A stretch of DNA of 64,000 nt from Herbiconiux moechotypicola (GCF_024979255.1 NZ_JANLCN010000004.1:62001-126000); one strand, 5' to 3'. Positions 7,599 to 17,479 are shown, numbered from the stretch's first letter. Made by a program: numbers and translations. The notes: generated from the letters alone by a model not told the origin.

Positions 7599-9770
7599 GT
7601 GCACTCGTTCTCGCCCTCGTCCCTCCCGCCCGCGGCCCTCGGCGTCGCCTACTATCCCGAGTACCTCCAGGAGGACAGGCTCGACGCCGACCTCGACCTC
7701 ATGGTGGCCGCCGGCATCCGCACCATCCGCATCGGAGAGTCGGTGTGGAGCACCTGGGAACCCCGCGACGGCGAGTTCGACACCGCCTGGATCGTGCCCG
7801 TGCTCGACGCCGCCCACGCCCGCGGCATCCGCGTGGTGCTCGGCACCCCCACCTACGCCGTGCCGCCGTGGCTCATGCTCGCCCACCCCGAGATCGCGGG
7901 GGAGCGGCGTACCGGGGAGCGCATCCTGTGGGGCGCCCGGCAGGAGGCCGACCTGCACCACCCGGTGTTCCGCCGCTACGCCGAGCGGCTCATCCGCCGG
8001 ATGCTCACCGACGTGGGCGCGCATCCGGCCATCGTGGGGTTCCAGGTCGACAACGAGCCCGGCGAGCACGTGCTCTACAACGACGGGGAGTTCGTGCGGT
8101 TCCGGGAGTGGCTGCTCGAGAACGTGGGCGACGTCGAGCACCTGAACGACGCCTGGAACCTCACCCACTGGTCGCACCGCCTCACCCGCATCGAGGAGTT
8201 GTGGAGGCCCGACGGCAACCTCGTGCCCCAGTACGACCTGGCGTGGCGCCGCTTCCAGGCCGAGTCGACGGCCGGCTACATCGCGTGGCAGACCGCGATC
8301 GTGAGCGAGTACGCCGCGCCGGGCACCTTCATCACGACCTGCATCGACCGCGATCGCGCCGCGGTCGACGAAAGGCTGCTCGGCGAGGCCGTCGAGGTGG
8401 CGGGCGCCAACCTCTACCTCGCCACCCAGGAGGCTGCGGCGCACGGTGCGCCGGGCTCTCCGCGTTTTCCGGCATCGGGCGACTGGGCGGCGCTCTACGG
8501 GGCCGACCGGGCGCGGGGCATCACGGGCGGACCGTTCCTCGTCACCGAGACCAATGCGCAGTCGGTCGGCTCGGCGTGGCACACCTTCCCGGCGCTCGAC
8601 GGGCAGTGGCGGCTGTTCGCGTGGTCGTTCGTCGCCCGCGGTGCCCGCCTGGTGTCGTACTGGAACTGGCACACCATGCACGCCTCGTGGGAGACGCAGT
8701 GGCACGGCGTGCTGCCCCACACCTTCGTGCCCGGACGCGCCTATCGCGAGATCGCGCGCCTCGGCGCCGAGCTGGTCGAAGCCGAGGGCTGGACGGCCGG
8801 GCTCGCTCCCGAGGCTCGTGTGGGGTTGCTCTACTCGACGGATGCGCACCGCCTGTGGGAGTTCCAGGCGCCGGTGGCGCTCGCCTCGGCCCCCGGGGCA
8901 CCGGCCCTGCAGGGCGAACCCGACCGTCATGCCTACGAAGACGTGGTCTACACCTGGTACGGCGGGTTCTCGCGGGCGGGGTCGCAGCAGCGGGTGCTGC
9001 ACGACCACGACCTGACGCAGCTCGACGCGGCGGAGCTGGCGGCGGAGCTGCCCGTGCTCGCCGTGCCGGCTCTGCCGGTGGCGAGTGACGAGACGCTCGA
9101 GTGGCTCGGCAATTACGTCGAGGCCGGTGGACACCTCGTGATCGGGGCGCGGTCGCTCGTCTGCGACGACGAGGGCCGCTTCAGGTCGACGGATGCGCTG
9201 GCCGCGCTGGTGGGCGGCGCCTGGTCTGTCGACGAGTTCACGTCGCTCCGCGCGGCTGCGCCCGTGCACTCGCCGGAGCAGCCGACGGATGTGCCTCTCG
9301 GCGAGCTCACCGGCTTGCTGGAACTGCTGTCGGTGCCCGCCGATGCGCGGGGTGATGTGGAGTCGGGCGCTGAAATCCTCGCCTGGGCGGATTCGGTGTT
9401 CGGTTCGTCGCCGGCGGCGGTGACCGTGGCGCGAGGGGCCGGCAGGGTGACCTACCTCGCGGGCTTCCCCACGGTGGAGCTCGCCGAGTGGCTGGCGCGG
9501 TGGGTGGCGGATGCCACTCCGGCGGCCCGCGACGGCTGGAGGGGCGATCGCCTGCCCGGGGTGCAGGTGCAGAGCGCGGTGGGCGCCGACGGCAGCCGCA
9601 CGTGGTTCCTCTTCAATCACACCGCCGCATCCGTCGCCGTCGCTCTCGGCGGTGCGTTCGTCGACCGGCTCGGCGCAGACGAGCAGCGGCACGCCGGCGA
9701 CGGGTCAGCCACGACCGACACCGTCCACCTCGCGCCCTGGGGCGTCGCAGCCCTGGAGGAGCGGGCATGA
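7599..9770 (+). CDS. beta-galactosidase, glycoside hydrolase family 42
   Basis: 723 residues from GTG. The GH42 (clan GH-A) barrel carries the acid/base Glu153 in DNEPG and the nucleophile Glu317 in TETNA. A trimerisation-type domain (about 390-600) and a small C-terminal beta domain follow, which is the usual GH42 length. There is no signal peptide, so it acts on imported oligosaccharides. The ATG at 7591 is in another frame. It overlaps the GH1 gene by ATGA, indicating translational coupling, and two operators precede it. Expected substrates are beta-galactosides; exact linkage cannot be read. Confidence 0.92.
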   Translation: MHSFSPSSLPPAALGVAYYPEYLQEDRLDADLDLMVAAGIRTIRIGESVWSTWEPRDGEFDTAWIVPVLDAAHARGIRVVLGTPTYAVPPWLMLAHPEIAGERRTGERILWGARQEADLHHPVFRRYAERLIRRMLTDVGAHPAIVGFQVDNEPGEHVLYNDGEFVRFREWLLENVGDVEHLNDAWNLTHWSHRLTRIEELWRPDGNLVPQYDLAWRRFQAESTAGYIAWQTAIVSEYAAPGTFITTCIDRDRAAVDERLLGEAVEVAGANLYLATQEAAAHGAPGSPRFPASGDWAALYGADRARGITGGPFLVTETNAQSVGSAWHTFPALDGQWRLFAWSFVARGARLVSYWNWHTMHASWETQWHGVLPHTFVPGRAYREIARLGAELVEAEGWTAGLAPEARVGLLYSTDAHRLWEFQAPVALASAPGAPALQGEPDRHAYEDVVYTWYGGFSRAGSQQRVLHDHDLTQLDAAELAAELPVLAVPALPVASDETLEWLGNYVEAGGHLVIGARSLVCDDEGRFRSTDALAALVGGAWSVDEFTSLRAAAPVHSPEQPTDVPLGELTGLLELLSVPADARGDVESGAEILAWADSVFGSSPAAVTVARGAGRVTYLAGFPTVELAEWLARWVADATPAARDGWRGDRLPGVQVQSAVGADGSRTWFLFNHTAASVAVALGGAFVDRLGADEQRHAGDGSATTDTVHLAPWGVAALEERA

Positions 9771-11230
9771 CCGCCGCCGACCCCCACCGCCTGGCGGCGC
9801 GCTTCCCGGCCGGGTTCCGCTTCGGCGTCGCCACCAGCGCCTACCAGATCGAGGGCGCCGCCCACCGCGACGGCAAGGGTCCCTCCATTTGGGACACCTT
9901 CACGAACACCCCCGGCCGCGTCGACCGCGACGTGCCCGGCGACCGCGGCGCCGGCCACTACGACCGCTGGCGTGACGACGTGCAGACCATGCGCGAGCTC
10001 GGCCTCGGCGGCTACCGTTTCTCGCTCAGCTGGCCGCGGCTGTTCCCCGAGGGGGTCGGCGCCCGCAATCCCGCCGGGTTCGACTTCTACCGCCGCCTGA
10101 TCGACTCCCTGCTCGAGGCCGGCATCGAACCCCACGTCACGCTCTACCACTGGGATCTGCCGCAGGCTCTCGAAGACCGCGGCGGCTGGGCGAACCCCGA
10201 CGTCGCCGGGTGGTTCGGCGACTACGCGGCCGCCGCGTTCGAGGCCTTCGGTGACACCGTGCCGACCTGGGCCACGCTCAACGAGCCCATCTCGATGTGG
10301 GTGGGCTACGGCATGGGCCTCTTCGCACCGGGGCATCGGGATGCGCGCCTGGGCCGGCTGGCGATGCACCACGCGATGCGCGCGCACGCCCGCGGGGTGC
10401 AGGCGTTCCGCGCCTCCCGCGCGGGTGGTGGCGGCGCGGGTTCCGGCGGCCCAGGTGGCGGCGCGGGTGTCGGTGGTACTGCCGTCAGCGCTGGTGCCCA
10501 GATCGGGATCGCCGTCGACGTGTGGCCGCGGCATCCGGAGACCGACAGCGAGGTCGACCGCGCTCTGGCGCGCCGGGAGGAGGAGACGAGCTTCCGGTTC
10601 TTCCTCGACGCCGCATTGCGCGGAGAGTACCCCGAAACGATGGTCGACGAGCTGGCGGCCGCAGGACTGAGCGACGCCGAAGCGGCTCCGGCCCCGCTCG
10701 AGCCGATCGACTTCGTGGGCGTGAACGTGTACTCCCGCTCGATCGTGAGTGCCGACCGTCCCGGGGCGGTGTGGTGGCAGCCGGGCGACCCGCATCCGGG
10801 AGGCAACTACCTCTCGAACGGCCAGGAGTTCTACCCCGCAGCAGCGCGTGAGGCGCTCGCCGTGGTGCGGGAGGAGTACGGCTGGCGCGGGCCCGTGCAG
10901 ATCACGGAGAACGGATTCGGCGAGTCGGTGCCCGGAGGTGAGCCGGCTCCGCTCGACGACGCCGAGCGCATCCGCTACGTCGCCGGTTTCCTCGAGGCGA
11001 TCGCCGACGCCGTGGCCGACGGCAGCGACGTGCGGGCCTACTATCTGTGGACGCTCATGGACAACTTCGAGTGGGCAGCCGGGTACTCGCAGCGCTTCGG
11101 GCTCCACGCCGTCGACGAAGCCGACCAGCACCGCACGCCGAAGGCCTCGGCACGGTGGTATCGCGAGTTCATCGCCGCGCACCGTGAGGCGCGTCACGAC
11201 ACGCCGCGTCACGCCGGCGATGCCAAGTAG
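9767..11230 (+). CDS. glycoside hydrolase family 1 (beta-glucosidase type)
   Basis: 487 residues. GH1 signatures are intact: N-terminal FRFGVATSAYQIEGA, acid/base Glu173 in TLNEP, nucleophile Glu381 in TENG, and C-terminal LMDNFEWAAGY. It is cytoplasmic. A Gly/Ala-rich insertion near residues 219-243 (bases 10422-10495) sits in a loop that is short in most GH1 enzymes. The aglycone and sugar (glucose, galactose or mannose) cannot be fixed from the sequence. It is coupled to GH42 upstream, and its stop codon lies inside operator 3. Confidence 0.92.
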   Translation: MTAADPHRLAARFPAGFRFGVATSAYQIEGAAHRDGKGPSIWDTFTNTPGRVDRDVPGDRGAGHYDRWRDDVQTMRELGLGGYRFSLSWPRLFPEGVGARNPAGFDFYRRLIDSLLEAGIEPHVTLYHWDLPQALEDRGGWANPDVAGWFGDYAAAAFEAFGDTVPTWATLNEPISMWVGYGMGLFAPGHRDARLGRLAMHHAMRAHARGVQAFRASRAGGGGAGSGGPGGGAGVGGTAVSAGAQIGIAVDVWPRHPETDSEVDRALARREEETSFRFFLDAALRGEYPETMVDELAAAGLSDAEAAPAPLEPIDFVGVNVYSRSIVSADRPGAVWWQPGDPHPGGNYLSNGQEFYPAAAREALAVVREEYGWRGPVQITENGFGESVPGGEPAPLDDAERIRYVAGFLEAIADAVADGSDVRAYYLWTLMDNFEWAAGYSQRFGLHAVDEADQHRTPKASARWYREFIAAHREARHDTPRHAGDAK

Positions 11231-11240
11231 ACCGGTTTAG
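11227..11240. promoter_or_regulatory. LacI-family operator 3 (probable autoregulation site)
   Basis: GTAGACC-GGTTTAG, two bases off the consensus. It overlaps the GH1 stop and ends 10 bp before the -10 box of the lacI-type gene. Confidence 0.65.
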
Positions 11241-11250
11241 CGCTTTTCCG

Positions 11251-11256
11251 TAAGGT
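11251..11256 (+). promoter_or_regulatory. -10 box of the LacI-type regulator
   Basis: TAAGGT, 6 nt before the ATG at 11263, predicting a leaderless regulator mRNA from a promoter next to operator 3. Confidence 0.55.
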
Positions 11257-11262
11257 TGCTGC

Positions 11263-12294
11263 ATGGCATCCGTACCGCGCCGCCGCCCCACCATCGCCGA
11301 CGTCGCCGCCCTCGCCGGGGTGTCGAAGGGCGCGGTCTCGCGTGCCCTCAACGGCGGGGCCGGTATCAGCGCGCCCACCATCGCGCGCATCCAGGCCGCC
11401 GCCGCGGAGCTCGACTGGGTGCCCAACTCCGCCGCGCGCGCGGTGAGCGGGGCGGCCTCGCAGGCGGTGGGCCTGGTGCTGCGGCGCAATCCCGAGCTGC
11501 TGGAGGCGGACCCGTTCTTCCCGGCGTTCATCGCAGGGGTCGAGCAGGTGCTGAGCGCCGCGGGGCAGTCGGCCGTCATCCGCTTCGTGAGCGAGGCCGG
11601 GGCCGAGCACGACGCCTACCGGCGGCTGTTCAGCGAGCGGCGCGTCGACGGGTTCCTTGTGACCGACCTGCGGCACCACGACCCGCGCTTCGAGTGGTTG
11701 CGCGCCCTCGAGGCCCCTGCGGTGGTGGCCGGCACCCCGCCCCGCACGTGCACGCTCCCGAGCGTGGGCACGGGCAGCGCCGACCAGGTGCGCGAGCTGT
11801 TGCGCCACCTCATCGACGCGGGGCACCGCACCATCGCGCACGTGTCGGGGCCGCCGTCGCTGCGGCACGCCCGCCGCCGCATCGACCTGTGGCGCCAGAC
11901 CCTCGAGGAGGCCGGACTCGAACCCGGCCCCCTCGCCGACGGGGAGTTCACCTCGGAGGGCAGCGTGCGCGCCACCCGCGAGCTGCTCGAGGCCCCGAAC
12001 CGCCCGACCGCGATCTTCTACGCCAGCGACGTGATGGCGATCGCGGGCATGTCGGCCATCGCGGAGGCCGGGCTGAGCGTGCCCGACGACGTGGCGGTGG
12101 CGGGGTTCGACGGCATCGCGCTGTCGAACTATGTGGTGCCCTCGCTCACGACCGTGCACTGCGACTACCAGCTGATGGGCCGCCGCGCCACGCAGATGCT
12201 GCTCACCCTGGTGCGCGGAGAGGAGGTGCCCCACATCTCCACGCCGGTGGGCGCTCAGCTCGTGGTGCGGCGCTCCACCACCCGCACCCCGTAG
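11263..12294 (+). CDS. LacI-family transcriptional regulator
   Basis: 343 residues. The N-terminal helix-turn-helix (TIADVAALAGVSKGAVSRALN) and hinge are followed by a periplasmic-binding-protein-like effector domain ending in the usual TTVHCDYQLMGRRA region. The surrounding operators (7541, 7563, 11227, 17425, 19912) have the symmetric CC|GG centre typical of LacI-family sites, and this is the only regulator inside that cluster. I infer that it represses GH42-GH1, itself, the importer operon and the alpha-galactosidase until a sugar binds. Its last 40 bp overlap the end of the convergent GH5-like gene. Confidence 0.92.
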   Translation: MASVPRRRPTIADVAALAGVSKGAVSRALNGGAGISAPTIARIQAAAAELDWVPNSAARAVSGAASQAVGLVLRRNPELLEADPFFPAFIAGVEQVLSAAGQSAVIRFVSEAGAEHDAYRRLFSERRVDGFLVTDLRHHDPRFEWLRALEAPAVVAGTPPRTCTLPSVGTGSADQVRELLRHLIDAGHRTIAHVSGPPSLRHARRRIDLWRQTLEEAGLEPGPLADGEFTSEGSVRATRELLEAPNRPTAIFYASDVMAIAGMSAIAEAGLSVPDDVAVAGFDGIALSNYVVPSLTTVHCDYQLMGRRATQMLLTLVRGEEVPHISTPVGAQLVVRRSTTRTP

Positions 12295-14285
12295 GGCTCG
12301 AGCTCGATCGCCGCGAGCGCGGCACCGTCAGCACGCGCATCGCCCGCACCCGCCGTGCCGTCCGCATCCGCCGCCCCGGGTGCGCCCGCCGCACCGGGCG
12401 CACCCTCCGCCCCGCCCGCGAGCGCCACCAGCCCCGCCCCTTCGGGCACCACCGGCGCCACCGTCACCGGCGACCCCGAGACGTTCACGAACCACACGAA
12501 CTCCCGCCCGTCGCGGTGCCGCATCCGGTCGACCACCACCCGCGGGTCGCCCGACGCGATCTCGGGCGCGCATCCCGACTCCGCCGCGAGCGCCGCGTAG
12601 AGCCGCTGCACCTCGTCGTCGCGGTGCGCGTGCGCCCGCGCCGAGCCGAAGTACTCCACCGAGTACGTGCCGAGCCACACCCAGCCCGCACCCTGCCGGC
12701 GGCGCACCAGCGCGGGCCGGCCCTGCGCATCCCGTGCCATCACCTGCACGCCTTCGGGCAGCGCCGAATCGTCGAGCGGCAGCATGTGCCGCGCCTCGAT
12801 CGTGCCGGCCACGGGGAACCGCAGCACCTCGCCCGCGGCGAGACCCCCGAACGGCACCTCCACGCGCCACTCCACCACGTCGTCGACCTCTTCGCGCAGG
12901 CCGTAGCGCAGCAGGTGCGGCATGCCCGCCACCCCCGCCACGTCGGGCCACCACGAGCCGCGGTGCGAGCCGCTCACCCCGCTGAACCAGGAGTAGTAGA
13001 CCGTGCTGCCGGCCTCGGCCCACCGCTCGAGCAGCCGCGCGGTCGGGGCGGTGAGCAGCTTGTTCGAGGGCACGAGCACCAGCGGTGCGGCCGTCTCGAG
13101 CGACTCCTCGCGCACCACCGCCGGGGCCAGTCCCGCGGCCCGCGCCGCGAGGTAGGCGTGGCCCGTGACCTTCGCGATCACGGGGCGTTCCTCGGGCGAG
13201 ATGCGCGGGTGCAGGTGGATGGAGGAGGGCAGCACGATCATCGTGTCGGTCGCCGCCCGGGCGAGGCCGGGGAAGTCGACCGCGTCGAGCACCGAGCGGA
13301 AGCGCGCGATCTCCTCCAGTTGCGGCTTCGGCGTGCCGTCGGCGCGGGTGAGCCCGAAGCCGAGCTCGAACGGGTGGTGGTCGTAGGGCGGCTGGTCCCA
13401 GAGGTCGAAGTCGGTGTTGTTCCAGGGGATCCACCCCGTGGCGCCCGCCAGCAGCGAGAGGTGCAGCGACTGCCGGTAGAGCTCCACGGCGGCCCGGTCG
13501 GAGGAGAGCGCGTCGGGCACGCCGAACTCCTCCAGCACCACGGGCTTGCCGAAGTGCGCGAACTCGCACACCAGCGAGGCGGCGGCGTGCACGCGCACCT
13601 GGTCGTCGTCCATCGGGTAGCTGTGCGGGCCGATGAAGTCGACCAGGTCGAGCTGCCGGGCGATGCGGAAACCGTTGTCGCGCCCGCCGAGCTCACGAGT
13701 CCACGCGCCGTCGCCGAGCGACACCGGCTGCGTGCCGCCGCCCTCGCGGATCGCACCGACGCACACCTCCGCCCAGCCGCGCACCGCATCCGGGGTCGCC
13801 GGCCCCGCGTAGTTCGTGAACTCGTTCGACACCAGCCAGGCCCAGACGGCCGGATGCGCGTGGAGGCGCTCGGTGACGCTCCGGATGAACCAGGCCTGCC
13901 GGTCGAGCATGAACGGGTCGGTGTAGAGGTCGCGGCCCTCGCGCCACGGCACGTCCCAGTCCTCGCCCGACATGTGGCCGACGAGGAAGGTGGGGATGGT
14001 GGGCACGCCCTCCTCGGCGCTGGTGTCGAGGAACCGCAGATAGGCCTGCACGAACGGCTCGGCCAGCACCTCGGGCCCGGGATGGAAGTCGGGCCAGAAC
14101 AGGAACGACCGGGTGTGGGTCACCCCGTGCGCCCGCAGGGTGCGCAATTCCTCCCGGGCCACGTCGTCGTCGTAGTCGCGCCACATGAACGGTCCGCCGC
14201 GACGTGACCAGTAGTTGACGCCGAGCAGGATCTCGGGGGAGAGGTGAGGGGCGGGCCGGTCGATCCGATCCATTCGGTGGTTCAT
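12255..14285 (-). CDS. GH5-like (clan GH-A) glycoside hydrolase
   Basis: 676 residues. The barrel domain resembles GH5 mannanase/cellulase-type enzymes: acid/base Glu155 in VSNEFTN and nucleophile Glu253 in LEEFGVP. About 300 further residues form glutamine-amidotransferase-like and beta domains similar to those behind GH42 barrels. There is no signal peptide, so it works on imported oligosaccharides, possibly manno-oligosaccharides. Near the C-terminus there is a long Ala/Gly/Asp-rich insertion (bases about 12310-12420). The ATG at 14285 overlaps the stop of the upstream permease gene (ATGA). Confidence 0.78.
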   Translation of the reverse strand: MNHRMDRIDRPAPHLSPEILLGVNYWSRRGGPFMWRDYDDDVAREELRTLRAHGVTHTRSFLFWPDFHPGPEVLAEPFVQAYLRFLDTSAEEGVPTIPTFLVGHMSGEDWDVPWREGRDLYTDPFMLDRQAWFIRSVTERLHAHPAVWAWLVSNEFTNYAGPATPDAVRGWAEVCVGAIREGGGTQPVSLGDGAWTRELGGRDNGFRIARQLDLVDFIGPHSYPMDDDQVRVHAAASLVCEFAHFGKPVVLEEFGVPDALSSDRAAVELYRQSLHLSLLAGATGWIPWNNTDFDLWDQPPYDHHPFELGFGLTRADGTPKPQLEEIARFRSVLDAVDFPGLARAATDTMIVLPSSIHLHPRISPEERPVIAKVTGHAYLAARAAGLAPAVVREESLETAAPLVLVPSNKLLTAPTARLLERWAEAGSTVYYSWFSGVSGSHRGSWWPDVAGVAGMPHLLRYGLREEVDDVVEWRVEVPFGGLAAGEVLRFPVAGTIEARHMLPLDDSALPEGVQVMARDAQGRPALVRRRQGAGWVWLGTYSVEYFGSARAHAHRDDEVQRLYAALAAESGCAPEIASGDPRVVVDRMRHRDGREFVWFVNVSGSPVTVAPVVPEGAGLVALAGGAEGAPGAAGAPGAADADGTAGAGDARADGAALAAIELEPYGVRVVERRTTS

Positions 14286-15124
14286 CCTTTCAGCGCTCCG
14301 GAGACGAGCGCGTTCTCCATGCGCTTGCGCAGGGCGAGATAGCAGAGGTAGACGGGGATGAGCACGATCACGGTGCCCGCGGTGAGCAGGCCGAACTGCG
14401 CCGCCTGGTTGGTGACGAGGGTCGGCAGGGCCACCTGGGCGGTGCGGATGTCGACGGAGGGCCCGCCGATCACCAGCGCGATGAGGTACTCGTTCCAGAT
14501 GTTGATGAAGTTGAGCAGCATGACGGTGGCCAGCGCCGGCATGATGAGCGGCAGATAGATGCGCCAGAGGATCTGCAGCCGGTTGGCCCCGTCGACCCGG
14601 GCGCTCTCCTCGAGCTCGTGGGGGAGGGCCCGGACGTACTGGGCCAGCAGGATGACCGAGAGCGGCATCGCCCCCGCCACGTAGTCGAGGATGAGGAACT
14701 CGCGGGTGCGGAAGAGGCCGAGGCCGATGGCCAGCAGCACCGTCGGCACGAGCGCGGCGAACCCCGGGATGAGGAAGCCGAGCGTGAGCGAGCGCTCCAC
14801 CAGCTTGCCGATCCACCCGCGCGAGCGGGCGACGCCGTAGGCCGCGGGCACCGCGAGCACGATGATGAGGATCTCGGAGAGCACCGTCACGTAGGCCGAG
14901 TTGAACAGCGCGTGGCCCAGGTCGACGTAGTTCCACGCGTTGACGTAGTTCTCCCACCTCCATTTCGGCGGCAGGCCGAAGCCGTCGGCGTAGATCTCGG
15001 TGTTGTCCTTGAGCGACGACACCACGAGGAAGTACAAGGGCAGCAGGAGCAGGGCGGCGTAGAACCACACCGCGACGTGGGAGAGGGTTCGCGTGCCGAT
15101 CGACAGCGCCCTCGACCCGGTCAT
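14282..15124 (-). CDS. sugar ABC transporter permease (MalG/LacG type)
   Basis: 280 residues with six predicted membrane helices and the EAA-loop motif ESARVDGANRLQILWRIYLP, which docks the ATPase. It pairs with the next permease gene, overlapping it by 4 bp. No ATPase gene lies in the cluster, so a shared MsiK-type ATPase encoded elsewhere must energise it, as is common for actinobacterial CUT1 importers. Confidence 0.92.
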   Translation of the reverse strand: MTGSRALSIGTRTLSHVAVWFYAALLLLPLYFLVVSSLKDNTEIYADGFGLPPKWRWENYVNAWNYVDLGHALFNSAYVTVLSEILIIVLAVPAAYGVARSRGWIGKLVERSLTLGFLIPGFAALVPTVLLAIGLGLFRTREFLILDYVAGAMPLSVILLAQYVRALPHELEESARVDGANRLQILWRIYLPLIMPALATVMLLNFINIWNEYLIALVIGGPSVDIRTAQVALPTLVTNQAAQFGLLTAGTVIVLIPVYLCYLALRKRMENALVSGALKG

Positions 15125-16101
15125 GCCCGGCTCCTCAGGGCGGCGCGGATGGCGACGGCCCCGCCGACGCCCACCACGAACAGCACCACGCCGACCGCCT
15201 GGCTGTAGCCGATGTCGTTCTGCTGGAACGCCTTGGCGAACAGCAGGTACGACAGCGTCGTCGACGAGGTGCCCGGCCCGCCCTTCGTGAGCAGCAGCAC
15301 CGTGGTGGCCGAGAGGAACAGGGTCCACAGGAACTGCAGCATCGCCACGACCCCCACGAAGCCCCGCACCATGCCGAACGCGATGTGCCACATGGTGCGC
15401 CAGTGCCCGCATCCGTCGATTCGCGCCGCCTCGAGCACCTCGCCCGAGACGCTCGTGAGCTGGGCGGCGAAAAGAATGCCGAGGAAGCCGATGCCCGACC
15501 ACAGGTCGATCGCCATGATGACCGGCAGCGCCGTGTCGGAGTTGGCGAGCCAGGTGGTGGTGAGGGAGCCGAGGCCGACCGCCTCGAGGGTCTGGTTGAG
15601 CAGACCGTTGGGCTGCAGCACGGCGTAGAAGATCATCGCCTTCGCCGAGACCGACAGCAGCGCCGAGGTGAAGAACAGTACCCGCAGCACCCCCGCGAGC
15701 GGCGGGCGCAGCATGAGGTAATAGCCGATCATGAAGCCGCCCACCACCATGAGCGGCACCACCACGACCACCTGGACGGCGGTGTTGCGCAGTGCGATCC
15801 AGAAGGTCGGATCGGTGAACATCGCGACGAAGTTGCCGAAGCCCGAGAACTCCATCGGGGCGATGAGCGTGGTGGCGTCGGTGAGGCTGAGGTAGAAGAC
15901 ACTGATCAGCGGGCCGACCAGGAAGACCAGGAACCAGAGGAAGGCCGGCAGGGCCAGCAGTCCGGGGTCACGGCCCTCGCGGCGGCTGCGCCGCGAGCGC
16001 GAGGCGGATGCGGGGGGCCGGGTGGGGCCCCCACCCCCGCCCACCCCGCGCGCGGCGGGGGAGGCTGGAGCGGAGGCCTCGGCGGTCATGCTGCCGCTCA
16101 T
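15121..16101 (-). CDS. sugar ABC transporter permease (MalF/LacF type)
   Basis: 326 residues with an EAA loop (EAARIDGCGHWRTMWHIAFG). The first 50 residues are a Gly/Pro/Arg/Ser-rich cytoplasmic extension before the first helix, longer than usual. The ATG at 16101 overlaps the stop of the binding-protein gene; an alternative ATG is at 16089. Confidence 0.92.
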   Translation of the reverse strand: MSGSMTAEASAPASPAARGVGGGGGPTRPPASASRSRRSRREGRDPGLLALPAFLWFLVFLVGPLISVFYLSLTDATTLIAPMEFSGFGNFVAMFTDPTFWIALRNTAVQVVVVVPLMVVGGFMIGYYLMLRPPLAGVLRVLFFTSALLSVSAKAMIFYAVLQPNGLLNQTLEAVGLGSLTTTWLANSDTALPVIMAIDLWSGIGFLGILFAAQLTSVSGEVLEAARIDGCGHWRTMWHIAFGMVRGFVGVVAMLQFLWTLFLSATTVLLLTKGGPGTSSTTLSYLLFAKAFQQNDIGYSQAVGVVLFVVGVGGAVAIRAALRSRA

Positions 16102-17375
16102 CCGTAGATCGAGTCGAGCCCGGCGCAGATCGAGTCGGCGCTGGTGCCCGGTGCGAAGGCGAGGGCGGTCTGACGGATCTGCTGCTCGGTGATGTCGCCC
16201 GGCACGTAACGGTCGGGCTGCAGCGCGTACGCCACCTCGGTGGGCAGCTCGCTCGTGAGCTGCGCCAGCAGCGGGCTCACCTCGGTGCCGAGCTGGTCGG
16301 CGGGCACGTCGATGACGGTGAGGATCTGCGCCTGGTCGACGAACTGGGCCGCGACCTCGGGGCTGTACATGTAGGTGATGAACTTCTGCACCGCGTCGAT
16401 CTTCTCGGCGCCGTTCGTGCTGATCCAGAAGCCGTTCGCCGTGCCCTGGTAGGCGGTCGGGGCGTCGAAGGCGCCGCCGCTCGGAACGGCGAGGCCGCCG
16501 AACTGAATGGAGTCGGCGAGCTCGGCCGGGGCGTTGCCCAGCTCCCACGAGCCGGCGCTCATCATCGCGGCGTCGCCCGTCATGAACGCCGCCGACATGC
16601 TCGAGGCCTCGAGGCCCTCCGCGTTGTCGACGAACACGCCCGCGTCGCGCAGTTCGGTAAAGAGCTCGATGCCCTTCATCGCGTCGTCGCTGGCGCACCA
16701 GCCGCCCTCGGAGAAGATCGCCCGGGCGGCGTCGGCGTCGAGGTAGCTCTGCGCGATCTGCAGGAACAGCTTCTGGCCGCTCCAGTCGTTGCCGCCGATG
16801 GCGAAGGGCTGGATGCCCGCGGCGCGGAGCTCGGCGGCGGCGGCGATGAGCTCGTCAGTGGTGGTGGGGATCTCGACCCCGGCCTCCTCGAAGAGTGCCG
16901 TGTTGTACCAGATCGGCCACTGGTAGCCCTCGTAGGGGAAGCCCTGCAGCTGACCGTCGTCGCGGGTCCACTCCTCGATCGCCGCGGGCAGGGCGCTGTC
17001 GGCCAGGCCCCAGTCGGTGAGGTAGTCGGTGACGGGCACGACCAGGCCTGCGTCGATCCAGGTGAGCGGGTTGCGCACCGCGTTGATGTTCACGATGTCG
17101 GGGGCCTCGCCGGCCGCCGCGGCGGTCTCGAACACGAGGGGCACGTCTTCGCCGCCCACCTCCAGTTCGACGGTGATGCCCGACTCCGCCTCGAAGTCGG
17201 CGATCACCGAGCGGAGCACGTCTCCGCCGGGCGTGCCTTCCGCCGCGGCGGTGAGCATCGTGATGGTGTCGGCGTCGGAGGCGGAGTCGCCGCCGCCGGA
17301 ACAGCCGGTGAGGGTCAGGGCGGTGACGGCGCCGAACGCCGTCACCGAGAGGATTGCACGAGCACGAGTCTTCAT
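16098..17375 (-). CDS. sugar ABC transporter substrate-binding lipoprotein (CUT1)
   Basis: 425 residues. A lipoprotein signal peptide ends in the lipobox LTLTGC. The mature part has the family 1 extracellular solute-binding fold, with EWTRDDGQLQGFPYEG and GAWEL-like ligand-site segments. It delivers an oligosaccharide to the two permeases encoded downstream. It is the first gene of the minus-strand operon, and operator 4 lies 50-63 bp upstream of its start. Confidence 0.93.
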   Translation of the reverse strand: MKTRARAILSVTAFGAVTALTLTGCSGGGDSASDADTITMLTAAAEGTPGGDVLRSVIADFEAESGITVELEVGGEDVPLVFETAAAAGEAPDIVNINAVRNPLTWIDAGLVVPVTDYLTDWGLADSALPAAIEEWTRDDGQLQGFPYEGYQWPIWYNTALFEEAGVEIPTTTDELIAAAAELRAAGIQPFAIGGNDWSGQKLFLQIAQSYLDADAARAIFSEGGWCASDDAMKGIELFTELRDAGVFVDNAEGLEASSMSAAFMTGDAAMMSAGSWELGNAPAELADSIQFGGLAVPSGGAFDAPTAYQGTANGFWISTNGAEKIDAVQKFITYMYSPEVAAQFVDQAQILTVIDVPADQLGTEVSPLLAQLTSELPTEVAYALQPDRYVPGDITEQQIRQTALAFAPGTSADSICAGLDSIYG

Positions 17376-17424
17376 CTCATCTCCATTGCTGAGTGGACAG
17401 CTGCTGCTGTGAAGGGGTGGTGTG

Positions 17425-17438
17425 ATAAACCGGTTTAC
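17425..17438. promoter_or_regulatory. LacI-family operator 4
   Basis: ATAAACC-GGTTTAC; the inner 12 bases are a perfect palindrome. It sits in the promoter region of the importer operon. Confidence 0.85.
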
Positions 17439-17479
17439 TAGAGAATAGCGCCGGTGGTGAATCGTGTAAAGCGTCGGTG

